DNA of 11,657 nt, taken from assembly GCA_937129505.1 (NCBI GenBank), contig CAKZNJ010000433.1, forward strand, positions 1 to 11,657, read 5' to 3'. The translations under genes were made by a program, and so were the position numbers. The DNA comes from an uncultured Anaerolineae bacterium (GTDB lineage: Bacteria; Chloroflexota; Anaerolineae; Anaerolineales; UBA4823). This document shows positions 1 to 7,063 of this stretch, piece after piece. The notes under the pieces were generated by a model, which saw nothing but the letters and a program-made list of their open reading frames with translations, made no database searches and was not told where the DNA came from. How positions within the stretch are numbered: the first letter of the stretch is position 1; the number at the start of each line of letters is the position of its first letter.

Positions 1-1281
1 GCTAGCGAAGATTATGAAGGTTTAAATCAGACCATTCTCACCGTTATGCTGGCTTATGGGCTGATCGGCATGCTCTTTGTCAGTTTCTGTGTCATCTTTG
101 CTGTACCGCTGGCTCAATTCACGTTTAATAACTCCGCTTACTTGTCCTATATCATCATCGTCAGCCTGACGGCTTTTGCATGGCTGCACTATCAAGAAAT
201 GCTGATCATTTTTCGCGGCCTGATGCAATGGCGCGAGGCCTCCCTTGTCGCCATCGTTGGTAACAGTATCAACTTGATGATCATGTTGATTTGTGTTTTA
301 CTGTGGGAGGTTTGGGGGGCAGTGCTCTCCTTGCTGCTCTCGCAATTGGTCAGCTTCTTTCTTTCCTTTTGGCTGCTGGTGCGCTCCACCGCCAAGCGCC
401 ATCAGATCCGCTTTTGGAATGCCAAGCCCCGTTGGCACATTCTCAGGTCGCTGATCGATTTTGCTGCGCCTTTGACGGTCATGAATTTGCTCGGCACCTT
501 GCTCTATCTGACCATCCGCAGTCAAATCATCCGTCAGCTCGGTGCTGAAGCCAACGGCCTTTATCAAGCGGCCTACTCGGTTTCATACGCCTATATGGGT
601 TTCGTCAATACCGCTGTGTGGGGCTATGGCATCCCCAAACTCTCCTCCCTAAGAGAAAACGTCAACGACGTCGTCCATATCCAGAATAACAGCCTGCGTC
701 TAGGCTGGCTGACGATGGTGCCCTTCACCATCGCCTTATTGGCAGGGCGAGAAATCTGGATTCCGTTGTTGTTCAGTGGGGAATTCCTTTCGGTAGCTCC
801 CTTATTTATCTGGCAACTGATGGGCGATGTGATCTTCTTTGTGCGCATGAATGTTTTGATCTCGATGGTGCCGCTCGAAAAGATGAGCAATTACTTTTTC
901 GAGGGAGTGACATATTGGATCTTGTGGACGGCTTTCTCGGTTTTGTTTCTCAGCCGCTGGGGGATTGCGTCGGTAATCTTCGGTTATTTTCTGATCAACC
1001 TTATCTTTCTAGCCTTTGACCTAACCATCCAAAGTCGGGTCAATGGCTTCCGCCTGCGACAGGACAACTTGCACATGTTTGCCAAGAGCATCCCATTGAC
1101 CATGGTGGGTTATCTGTTTGCCCAGTTCATCCCCAACCTTTTTGTGCGCCTGACGCTGTGCGCGCTGGTTATCCTTCTCCTGCTGATCTGGCTGCCGACT
1201 GATCAGGAAAAACGCAACGGGATGCTCTACTTACGGCAGTTGCTGGTTAAGTATCTCTCTCCCCTTCAAAGGAAATTGTAA
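1..1281 (+). CDS. Oligosaccharide/O-antigen flippase (Wzx family), 5' end missing
   Basis: This is an inner-membrane flippase expected to move undecaprenyl- or other lipid-linked glycans across the membrane for surface polysaccharide assembly. The reading frame is open from base 1, so the true start lies upstream; 426 residues are visible and the family usually has about 420-510. About twelve hydrophobic segments are seen, at fragment residues near 18-40, 47-68, 84-102, 106-127, 150-172, 186-208, 233-258, 264-290, 300-318, 321-344, 361-378 and 381-398. The central stretch GLYQAAYSVSYAYMGF, followed by GYGIPKLS, and the later QLMGDV resemble the matching parts of WzxE-type O-antigen translocases. 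The C-terminus is short and basic. The first in-frame ATG at 46 falls inside a membrane segment and is not a credible start. Substrate specificity cannot be read from the sequence. It converges on the HD-GYP gene. Confidence 0.82.
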   Translation, partial: ASEDYEGLNQTILTVMLAYGLIGMLFVSFCVIFAVPLAQFTFNNSAYLSYIIIVSLTAFAWLHYQEMLIIFRGLMQWREASLVAIVGNSINLMIMLICVLLWEVWGAVLSLLLSQLVSFFLSFWLLVRSTAKRHQIRFWNAKPRWHILRSLIDFAAPLTVMNLLGTLLYLTIRSQIIRQLGAEANGLYQAAYSVSYAYMGFVNTAVWGYGIPKLSSLRENVNDVVHIQNNSLRLGWLTMVPFTIALLAGREIWIPLLFSGEFLSVAPLFIWQLMGDVIFFVRMNVLISMVPLEKMSNYFFEGVTYWILWTAFSVLFLSRWGIASVIFGYFLINLIFLAFDLTIQSRVNGFRLRQDNLHMFAKSIPLTMVGYLFAQFIPNLFVRLTLCALVILLLLIWLPTDQEKRNGMLYLRQLLVKYLSPLQRKL

Positions 1282-1305
1282 AATCTCCCCAAGTGCTAAG
1301 ATGAA

Positions 1306-1351
1306 GGCGGTGGATCGCTGTGTCCCGCCGCTCAAGGACAGCTCCGTCCTT
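1306..1351. terminator. Stem-loops between convergent genes
   Basis: The 90-base gap between the flippase stop and the HD-GYP stop holds two possible hairpins. GGCGG at 1306-1310 can pair with CCGCC at 1325-1329 across a 14-base loop. AAGGAC at 1334-1339 pairs perfectly with GTCCTT at 1346-1351 around a six-base loop. Their position between convergent genes fits transcription termination from both sides, but neither is followed by a convincing T-run, so they are not textbook intrinsic terminators. Confidence 0.3.
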
Positions 1352-1371
1352 CACGAAGGTGCTTTCCCCCT

Positions 1372-4113
1372 TCAGGCGATCTGCTCGAACTCCTCCAGCG
1401 ATTCTAGAAACGCCCAGACAACTTTGGGGTCAAACTGCCTGCCCGCCTGTGCCTGTAGATGCTCTATCGCCCGCTCTCTGCTCCAGGCAGGCCGATAGGG
1501 GCGATCAGAGCGCAGGGCATCCCACACATCTACCACAGCAAAGATACGCGCTTCTACGGGGATTTGCTCTGCCCGCAGTTGGCGCGGATAACCGTTCCCA
1601 TCCCAATGTTCGTGGTGGCAGTACGGAATCGCCGCAGCTTGCTGTAAGGAAGGAATGGCGGAGAGCATCTCATAGGCGTATTCGGGATGGCGGCGGACAA
1701 TTTTCCACTCCTCTTCGGTAAGCGGGCCGGGTTTCTGCAAAATCGACTCGGGGATAGCCAGATTGCCAATGTCGTGTAAGAGGGCACCATGGCGAATATG
1801 GGTCAGGTTTTGCTCGCTGAAGCCAAATTGGCGCGCTAAGCGGACGGTTATTTCCGCCACGCGCTTGCTGTGACCGTGAGTGTCTGGGTCTCTCAATTCC
1901 AACGCCCGCGCAAACCCCTCGATGATCCCTTCGTATGCCAGCGAGAGAGAGGTTTGATTGCGCTGTAACGTTTCGAACATCTCAGCGTTGTCGATCGCTA
2001 TCGCAGCTTGCTCAGCGAGAGCCTCTAGGAAGCGCCGCCACTCATCCGAAGGGACAAGCGGGCGCAGTTTGAAGACTTCCATCACGCCCCTAACCTGGCC
2101 CTTTGAAATCAAGGGGGCCGCCGCATAGCCCGCATATCCCTGTCCGGCGCTGCGTTCCCAAAAGCTACGCTCGCCCGTGTACGATCGTAAGTTCTCGACC
2201 AGCACGATTTTCCTTTCCAAAATAGCTTCACGGGGCGGGTCGTTCTGCAATTGATAAATGCCGGGGATCAGCTTTTTGGGGTACTGATAGGTTGCCAGAG
2301 CCGACAACATCTGACTCGTCTCGTTAAATTTCAGAAGAACCGCAGCATCAACCTCTAACTGCTGTACCGCTTGCGCTAACAAGATATTGGCGGTGAAGTT
2401 GAGATCCATGCTGGCATTGATAGTTCGATCAACAATGTGCAAGGCATTGAGTTGTTTTAGGCGTTGGATGGTTTGTTCGTAAAAAGCAGCCCGTTGAAGT
2501 GCAGAGGCGGTGATGTCCATGACCGCATGGAGGATGTGTTGTTCGTGTGGCGAAAGCGGTGTTTGGCGAGCCAAACAAAGCCAACCGACATCCGCCAGTG
2601 AGGTCTTAATGGGACACCATTCAATCCACTCATTGCTGAGGTCAATTTCGATTAGCTCTGCAAACCATCTCAGCTCACTTTCCTCTGCCTCAGCCTTATA
2701 AAACGAGCGGATTTCGCCCTGCCGCAGCCACATTGGGAGTGAGACAATTTTGCCTTCCGCAGGGCTCCAATCTCCGGTGGCAATGGCAATAGTGCCCGCC
2801 GTTTGGTCCTCTGAAAATAAACCGATCATCAGGCGATTGACTTCAAACAGCAAAGCACATTGTTCAGCAAGGACGGAGAGCATCTGGGGGCGATCGAAAG
2901 CCTGGCGCATCGCCGCCGAGACTTGGACAATTGCTTCCAGCTCCCGTTCGCGTTGTTTGCGCTCGGTAATGTCGCGGGTGATCGAAAGAATACAGGTTTC
3001 GCCACCGATCTCAATCAGGCGGGCAGACATTAAGCCGGTTCGGGTGCGCCCATCTTTCATGCGGAACAGCGCTTCGAGATTATCCACATAGCCCTTATCC
3101 AGCAGACCTTGCACTAGGCGCGACCGATCTGCAGGGTTCGCCCAAATGCCCAGTTCGAGGGAAGATTTGCCAATGACATCTTGGCGGGTATAACCGGTAA
3201 GGCGGGTAAAGCCCTCGTTGATATCCAGATAGACTCCGTCAGTCAAGCGGTTGAGATTGATCGAATCGGGGCTGGTCAGAAAAGCTTTGGCGAACTTTTC
3301 TTCCGACTGTTTGAGGCGTATTTCGGTTTCTTTTTGTGCAGTAATATCCATCAGGATACCACGCCAACGCAAGGGACGACCGTCCGTGTCGTACTCCAAG
3401 ATGGCCTCATCGCGAACCCAAATGACCTTGCCATCTTTTCTGACAATGCGATAGTCCATTTTGAATGGCTCCCCGGTTAGATTGGTGCGTTGGTTTTCTG
3501 CCAAAACAGCCGCTCGGTCTTCTGGATAGAGCATCCTCACCCATAAGTTCGCGTCCTGCAAAAACTCCTCTGGCGTATAGCCGGTGAGAGGAAGGATCTG
3601 TGGGCTGGTGTACAAACTTGAACTCACCTCGTCGGTTCGATCGACATAAATAACCGCCGGCACCTGCTCAACCAAGGTTCGATAGGTTGCCTCCGCAACG
3701 CCCAGGCGCTCCTCCATTCGCTTGCGCGCCGTGATGTCTAAAGCAGTAAAGGTAACGCCCTTTTTCCTATCCGAGGGGTCAATGGGAGAGGAACTGAGCA
3801 AAACATCGATGATCTGGCCATCTCTTCGCAGCCAGCGGGTTTCGATGCTGCCCACGCCGCTCACATCGATCTGAGCGTATTTTTCCTTGCCCACCTTCTC
3901 GAATTCGGCATCATCTGGGTAGATCAGGCGCGCCGATTTGCCGATGAGTTCTTCTGGTTGATAACCGAGCATCTCTGCGAGATGCTGATTTACTTGAACG
4001 AAGACGCGATCAACGACCACCCCAATGCCTAAGGGAGCCGCTCGAAAGATGGATTGCAGAAAAGTCTCTGAACTCGTTTTGCTCTCCTCAAACGCGCTTG
4101 ATTTTTTCGACAT
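1372..4113 (-). CDS. PAS-PAS-PAS-GAF-GAF-HD-GYP c-di-GMP phosphodiesterase (response protein)
   Basis: This 913-residue protein is predicted to hydrolyse cyclic di-GMP in response to sensed signals. PAS domains lie at about 18-131, 142-262 and 270-386, each ending in a PAC-type motif such as LDITARK or TRDITERK. GAF domains follow at about 393-540 and 552-712. The HD-GYP domain occupies about 722-908, with H748, H780-D781, H809, H833/H834, the HHEHWDGNGYP motif at 833-843 and D862. The usual Lys of the HDxGK motif is Asn784 (HDIGN), so activity is likely but not certain. No membrane segment or signal peptide is seen, so it should be cytoplasmic. The ATG start has an AAGGGGA ribosome-binding site about six bases upstream. 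It lies 24 bases downstream of the diguanylate cyclase and is probably co-transcribed with it. The ligands of its PAS and GAF domains are unknown. Confidence 0.93.
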   Translation of the reverse strand: MSKKSSAFEESKTSSETFLQSIFRAAPLGIGVVVDRVFVQVNQHLAEMLGYQPEELIGKSARLIYPDDAEFEKVGKEKYAQIDVSGVGSIETRWLRRDGQIIDVLLSSSPIDPSDRKKGVTFTALDITARKRMEERLGVAEATYRTLVEQVPAVIYVDRTDEVSSSLYTSPQILPLTGYTPEEFLQDANLWVRMLYPEDRAAVLAENQRTNLTGEPFKMDYRIVRKDGKVIWVRDEAILEYDTDGRPLRWRGILMDITAQKETEIRLKQSEEKFAKAFLTSPDSINLNRLTDGVYLDINEGFTRLTGYTRQDVIGKSSLELGIWANPADRSRLVQGLLDKGYVDNLEALFRMKDGRTRTGLMSARLIEIGGETCILSITRDITERKQRERELEAIVQVSAAMRQAFDRPQMLSVLAEQCALLFEVNRLMIGLFSEDQTAGTIAIATGDWSPAEGKIVSLPMWLRQGEIRSFYKAEAEESELRWFAELIEIDLSNEWIEWCPIKTSLADVGWLCLARQTPLSPHEQHILHAVMDITASALQRAAFYEQTIQRLKQLNALHIVDRTINASMDLNFTANILLAQAVQQLEVDAAVLLKFNETSQMLSALATYQYPKKLIPGIYQLQNDPPREAILERKIVLVENLRSYTGERSFWERSAGQGYAGYAAAPLISKGQVRGVMEVFKLRPLVPSDEWRRFLEALAEQAAIAIDNAEMFETLQRNQTSLSLAYEGIIEGFARALELRDPDTHGHSKRVAEITVRLARQFGFSEQNLTHIRHGALLHDIGNLAIPESILQKPGPLTEEEWKIVRRHPEYAYEMLSAIPSLQQAAAIPYCHHEHWDGNGYPRQLRAEQIPVEARIFAVVDVWDALRSDRPYRPAWSRERAIEHLQAQAGRQFDPKVVWAFLESLEEFEQIA

Positions 4114-4137
4114 ATTTATTCCCCTTCGTTACTTCTT

Positions 4138-6237
4138 TCAAGTGTTCTCTCCCTTTGCCCTCTTCTTCCTGCGGCGTTTGCGGGCCTTGTGTTGGTACAT
4201 TTTTTGGTCGGCAAGGCTAAAAAGTTGGGCAAGCGGCATGGGTTGGGTAGTCGTGGCAATGCCATAGGAGAGGTGAACCGGCGAGTAGGGATGAGATAGG
4301 TTATACCGTCTGAGGTTCGAGGCGACCCGCCGGGAGAGTTGCTCGGCAATTTGCTCATCCGCTGCGGGCAACAAGACAGCAAATTCATCGCCTCCAATGC
4401 GGGCAACCACATCTGCCGCCCGAAAGGATGCCCGCAGTATCTCGGCTGCACTGCGCAATAGGTTGTCGCCGGCGCTGTGTCCTTGTTCATCGTTCACCCG
4501 TTTCAAACCATCCACATCGGCTACTAAAATACTTAAGGGCGAGCAATTCTCTTGCTCTAGTTGAGTGAGCCTGTCTTCAAAATAGGAGCGATTGTATAAC
4601 CCGGTTAGCACATCATGGCTGCTCAAATATTCCAACTTTTGTTCCTTTTGTTTGCGATCACTCAGATCAACGTACATGGCATAGCCGCCGACAATTTCAT
4701 TTTCCAGTTGGATTGGTGCCGCATATACTTGGACAGGCACAGTGCTTTGATCTTTGCGCATTCGAATCGTTTCTTTGTCAATTGTGCTTCCCGAAAAGAC
4801 AGCCAAGGATAATCCACTGGCTTCCTCGATTCGATCTGCGGGAATGATCAAGTCATTAATCGGCCTCCCGGCCGCGTCAGCGTTGGTATACCCAAATAGA
4901 TTCTCGAACGCCCGATTAACCCGCACGAAACGATCGTGGGTGTCCAACATGGCAATGGCAACGGGGGTGTTTTCGAACAATTGTTGAAAATAAACGCGTT
5001 GCTTCTCCATTTCGCGTTCTATCTGTTTGCGGGCGGTGATATCTATCAGGCTAACCAGCACACTGCGAAAGGCCTCTTTGTCTTCTGGCGGGGGAAAGGA
5101 GATGGTGACGATCACGTCAAGACGTTTGCCTTGCAGGGTGTGATTCACCGTTTCGCCAGCATAGAAGGTTTTTCCCTCCGCAATGGCGAGAATTTCTTCG
5201 CGCAAAATGCTAAGCGCATCAGACGGGATGATTCTGGTCAGGTTTCCCAACAATTCTTCTTTGTTTTGGGCGCCGAACATCTTGAGCGTGGTGGTGTTCA
5301 CGTCCCGAACGCGGATGTTTTGGGCGGCAAGTTGGATAAATTGGGGATGTTCATCCAGATAGCGTTGGAAGTCGCTCACCCCCTGCTCGCGCAGTTCTTC
5401 AATGGCTGCCTTGATGGCGGAGAAATCCTCCTCCCAAATCGAAACAGCAGCGGTCTCAAAGATGTTGCGGTAGCGAGCTTCGCTGGCACGTAAAGCCATT
5501 TCGATCTCTTCCCGTTTGCGCACATCTCGATAAATCCCCACTGTCGCAATAACCTTTCCCTCTACCCGGCGATTGCTGATTGAACCTTCTAAATCGATCC
5601 GATTGCCGTTCTTCGTCAAGAAGGTGACCGTTACGAGCTCCGTTTTTTCGCCTTGCAAAATCCGTTGAAAGAGATCAAGACAATGATTGCGACATTCTGG
5701 GGCAAGGATGTCAACCAAGTTTAGCTGTTGCACCTCATCCGCCGTGTATCCCATTTTCTCTTGCCAGGCGCGATTCACATATAGAAAACGCCCATCGGGA
5801 GCAACCGATTGAATTAAGTCGCTTGCATTTTCGAACAGCTCTCTAAAATGGGCTTCGCTCTCTCGTAAGGTACATTCCGCCAGTTTTTGAGTTGTGATAT
5901 CGCGGGCGATGCCGCACAAGCCAATTATTCTGCCCTTTTGATCACGCAAGGGAGTTTTGATAACGCTAAAGTAGTAAAAATGACCGTCGATCTCAAAGTG
6001 GTCCTCGCCGCTGAAGGGCTCGCCTTGTAAAACTCGGCGATCGGCTTGCCAGATTTGGTGCGCTGCTTCTTGCCCGAACAATTCTTCGTCCGTTTTGCCG
6101 ATAATCAACGCCTTTGGCAAATCCAATAGGCGTTCCATCGCCGGGTTGACCAACGTGTAGCGGAGAGAAGCATCCTTGATGAAGATGGCATCTTGAGCGC
6201 TTTCAAAAATGGCGTTGAAAAATGAGCTTATCTCTAT
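4138..6237 (-). CDS. Four-PAS GGDEF diguanylate cyclase, probable ATA start
   Basis: This protein is predicted to make cyclic di-GMP from two GTP. From the proposed start it has 699 residues: PAS at about 5-118, 128-240, 255-400 and 412-525, then GGDEF at about 540-690. The active-site motif GGDEF is at residues 615-619, with the inhibitory-site RAAD at 606-609 exactly five residues before it, so product feedback is expected. The tail is very basic. No membrane segment is visible. Start choice: the first ATG/GTG/TTG in frame is the TTG at 6153, which would delete the first strand region of PAS1. The frame stays open to an in-frame stop at 6292-6294, and the added residues (AIFESAQDAIFIKDASLRY) complete a normal PAS N-terminus. 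No standard start codon exists in that stretch; an ATA at 6235-6237 sits six bases after GGAGG. A point mutation or sequencing error of ATG is the main alternative. Confidence 0.88.
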   Translation of the reverse strand: MEISSFFNAIFESAQDAIFIKDASLRYTLVNPAMERLLDLPKALIIGKTDEELFGQEAAHQIWQADRRVLQGEPFSGEDHFEIDGHFYYFSVIKTPLRDQKGRIIGLCGIARDITTQKLAECTLRESEAHFRELFENASDLIQSVAPDGRFLYVNRAWQEKMGYTADEVQQLNLVDILAPECRNHCLDLFQRILQGEKTELVTVTFLTKNGNRIDLEGSISNRRVEGKVIATVGIYRDVRKREEIEMALRASEARYRNIFETAAVSIWEEDFSAIKAAIEELREQGVSDFQRYLDEHPQFIQLAAQNIRVRDVNTTTLKMFGAQNKEELLGNLTRIIPSDALSILREEILAIAEGKTFYAGETVNHTLQGKRLDVIVTISFPPPEDKEAFRSVLVSLIDITARKQIEREMEKQRVYFQQLFENTPVAIAMLDTHDRFVRVNRAFENLFGYTNADAAGRPINDLIIPADRIEEASGLSLAVFSGSTIDKETIRMRKDQSTVPVQVYAAPIQLENEIVGGYAMYVDLSDRKQKEQKLEYLSSHDVLTGLYNRSYFEDRLTQLEQENCSPLSILVADVDGLKRVNDEQGHSAGDNLLRSAAEILRASFRAADVVARIGGDEFAVLLPAADEQIAEQLSRRVASNLRRYNLSHPYSPVHLSYGIATTTQPMPLAQLFSLADQKMYQHKARKRRRKKRAKGENT

Positions 6238-6243
6238 CGAAAA

Positions 6244-6248
6244 CCTCC
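6244..6248 (-). promoter_or_regulatory. GGAGG ribosome-binding site deciding the cyclase start
   Basis: On the minus strand GGAGG is followed by six bases and then ATA, the ideal distance for initiation. It lies just upstream of the first PAS residues and about 90 bases from the TTG at 6153. That placement argues that translation begins at the ATA rather than at the TTG. A second in-frame ATA at 6229-6231 would have a spacing of 12, which is less favourable. Confidence 0.65.
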
Positions 6249-6317
6249 GTTTCTCGATCGGGTCACAAAACCGGGTGCATGAGGCGTGTTCTTATCAAGC
6301 AGCATCATTTGTGCGCG

Positions 6318-6376
6318 TCAACTCCTCACCAAAGAGGGCTGCCGATTGACTTCAATGCTCAGGGTGAGGAGGTTGA
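6318..6376 (-). other. Leader stem-loop in the 5' UTR of the cyclase gene
   Basis: The plus-strand segment TCAACTCCTCACC at 6318-6330 is complementary to GGTGAGGAGGTTGA at 6363-6376, with one bulged base, giving a stem of about 13 base pairs and a loop of 32 bases. It lies entirely between the proposed minus-strand promoter and the start codon, so it would form in the leader RNA. One arm carries a GAGGAG sequence that resembles a ribosome-binding site. The structure does not match the conserved core of either known c-di-GMP riboswitch class as far as I can judge by eye. Function is unknown. Confidence 0.4.
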
Positions 6377-6389
6377 AAAGTTTTTTCTT

Positions 6390-6395
6390 AGTATA
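6390..6395 (-). promoter_or_regulatory. Candidate -10 box for the cyclase/HD-GYP operon
   Basis: TATACT is read on the minus strand (five of six matches to the sigma-70 consensus), preceded by ATTG as in the ctaB promoter further along. No good -35 hexamer is visible at 16-18 bases, which suggests an activator-dependent or weak promoter. Transcription would begin near 6383 and leave a leader of roughly 145 bases before the ATA start. Confidence 0.4.
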
Positions 6396-6418
6396 CAATA
6401 AAAGTGTCGCTTTATTGT
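6395..6418. promoter_or_regulatory. 24-bp dyad, candidate operator in the divergent control region
   Basis: ACAATAAA at 6395-6402 and TTTATTGT at 6411-6418 are perfect inverted copies separated by eight bases (AGTGTCGC). The dyad touches the minus-strand -10 box and covers the place where the -35 element would be. Half-site size and spacing fit a dimeric helix-turn-helix regulator. The regulator is not encoded in this window as far as can be seen. Confidence 0.4.
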
Positions 6419-6479
6419 CTTTACAAATTGGTAAGGCAGCGGTTGAAAGGGCAATGTAACAGAAGACCTGGCTGAGCGG

Positions 6480-6506
6480 TTGGCGGAGGGGAAGACGAGG
6501 TATACT
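6480..6506 (+). promoter_or_regulatory. Candidate promoter of arfB, giving a near-leaderless transcript
   Basis: TTGGCG at 6480-6485 (four of six matches) and TATACT at 6501-6506 (five of six) are separated by 15 bases, slightly short. Transcription would start about seven bases after the -10 box, at 6513-6514, which is where the GTG start codon lies. The GAGG at 6497-6500 is 13 bases from the GTG and would lie upstream of the transcript. Confidence 0.4.
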
Positions 6507-6513
6507 ACAGCTT

Positions 6514-6948
6514 GTGATTTGGATTACACCTCAGCTTTCGATTGACGAAGAAGAGCTGGAATGGGACTTTGTGCGCGCAGGAGGCGCGGGCGGGCAGAAT
6601 GTCAACAAAGTTTCGAGCGCAGTTCAATTGCGCTTTAACCTCTTGCAAAACCGAAGTTTGCCCCCCGAGGTAAAAGAGCGGCTGCTGCGCTCGATAGGCA
6701 AACGGTTGAATGCGAATGGAGAGTTGATCATCCACGCTCAGCGTCACCGCACGCAGGAGCAAAACCGCCGCGAGGCTCTTGAGCGCTTCATCGGGATTCT
6801 CCAAAAGGCAACCCAAAAGCCAAAACCGCGCCACCCCACGCGACCTAGCTTGGCAGCCCGCCACGCGCGTTTGAAGGCAAAGCGCCACCGCAGTCAGATC
6901 AAAGCCCTACGCCAGAAAAAAGATTGGGATGGCGAGAATAGCTTCTAA
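6514..6948 (+). CDS. arfB: ArfB-type alternative ribosome-rescue peptidyl-tRNA hydrolase
   Basis: This 144-residue protein belongs to the RF1-like GGQ family that frees peptides from tRNA on ribosomes stalled without a stop codon, independently of tmRNA. The catalytic GGQ is at residues 26-28 within RAGGAGGQNVNKVSSAV. The C-terminal 40 residues are rich in Arg and Lys, as expected for the tail that enters the empty mRNA channel. Length and N-terminus (MIWITPQLSI, compare the MIVIS start of the E. coli protein from memory) match the family closely, which supports the GTG start at 6514. The frame is closed by a TAA at 6457-6459, and no ATG lies between. No ribosome-binding site is properly placed, which fits the leaderless promoter proposed just upstream. 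A mitochondrial ICT1-like or YaeJ label means the same family. Confidence 0.92.
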   Translation: MIWITPQLSIDEEELEWDFVRAGGAGGQNVNKVSSAVQLRFNLLQNRSLPPEVKERLLRSIGKRLNANGELIIHAQRHRTQEQNRREALERFIGILQKATQKPKPRHPTRPSLAARHARLKAKRHRSQIKALRQKKDWDGENSF

Positions 6949-6965
6949 GGATACGCAAAAGGTCA

Positions 6966-7012
6966 GGCTAAAGAATTTAGCCAATGGTATAACCGTTGGG
7001 GAGGTAGTTTTT
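6966..7012. terminator. Overlapping hairpins between convergent arfB and membrane-protein gene
   Basis: GGCTAAA at 6966-6972 pairs with TTTAGCC at 6976-6982 around a three-base loop. CCAATGGT at 6981-6988 pairs with ACCGTTGG at 6992-6999 around another three-base loop, with one T-G wobble on the plus strand. The two stems share the CC at 6981-6982, so they partly exclude each other. Five T at 7008-7012 follow on the plus strand after eight bases; on the minus strand the first hairpin is followed by TGACCTTTT. This fits a modest bidirectional terminator for two convergent genes. The rest of the gap to 7063 shows nothing further. Confidence 0.4.
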
Positions 7013-7063
7013 GAGTTCATCCTCTTCTAACCCACCCTGTTTGATTGCTAAAATGCTACCTAA

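Noticed and set aside
4936..5493. 185-residue plus-strand frame inside the cyclase gene
   Set aside because: It is antisense to well-conserved PAS coding sequence and shows no domain of its own.
4138..6153. Cyclase gene starting at the TTG at 6153
   Set aside because: It removes the first strand region of PAS1 and has no ribosome-binding site. The upstream open frame completes the PAS domain and has a GGAGG.
6241..6390. c-di-GMP riboswitch in the cyclase leader
   Set aside because: I looked for the conserved GEMM-I type core segments on the minus strand and did not see them; only a simple stem-loop is supported.
6279..6401. Plus-strand 40-residue frame across the divergent control region
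   Set aside because: It has no ribosome-binding site, lies across the leader stem-loop and the -10/dyad of the cyclase promoter, and its product matches nothing I know.
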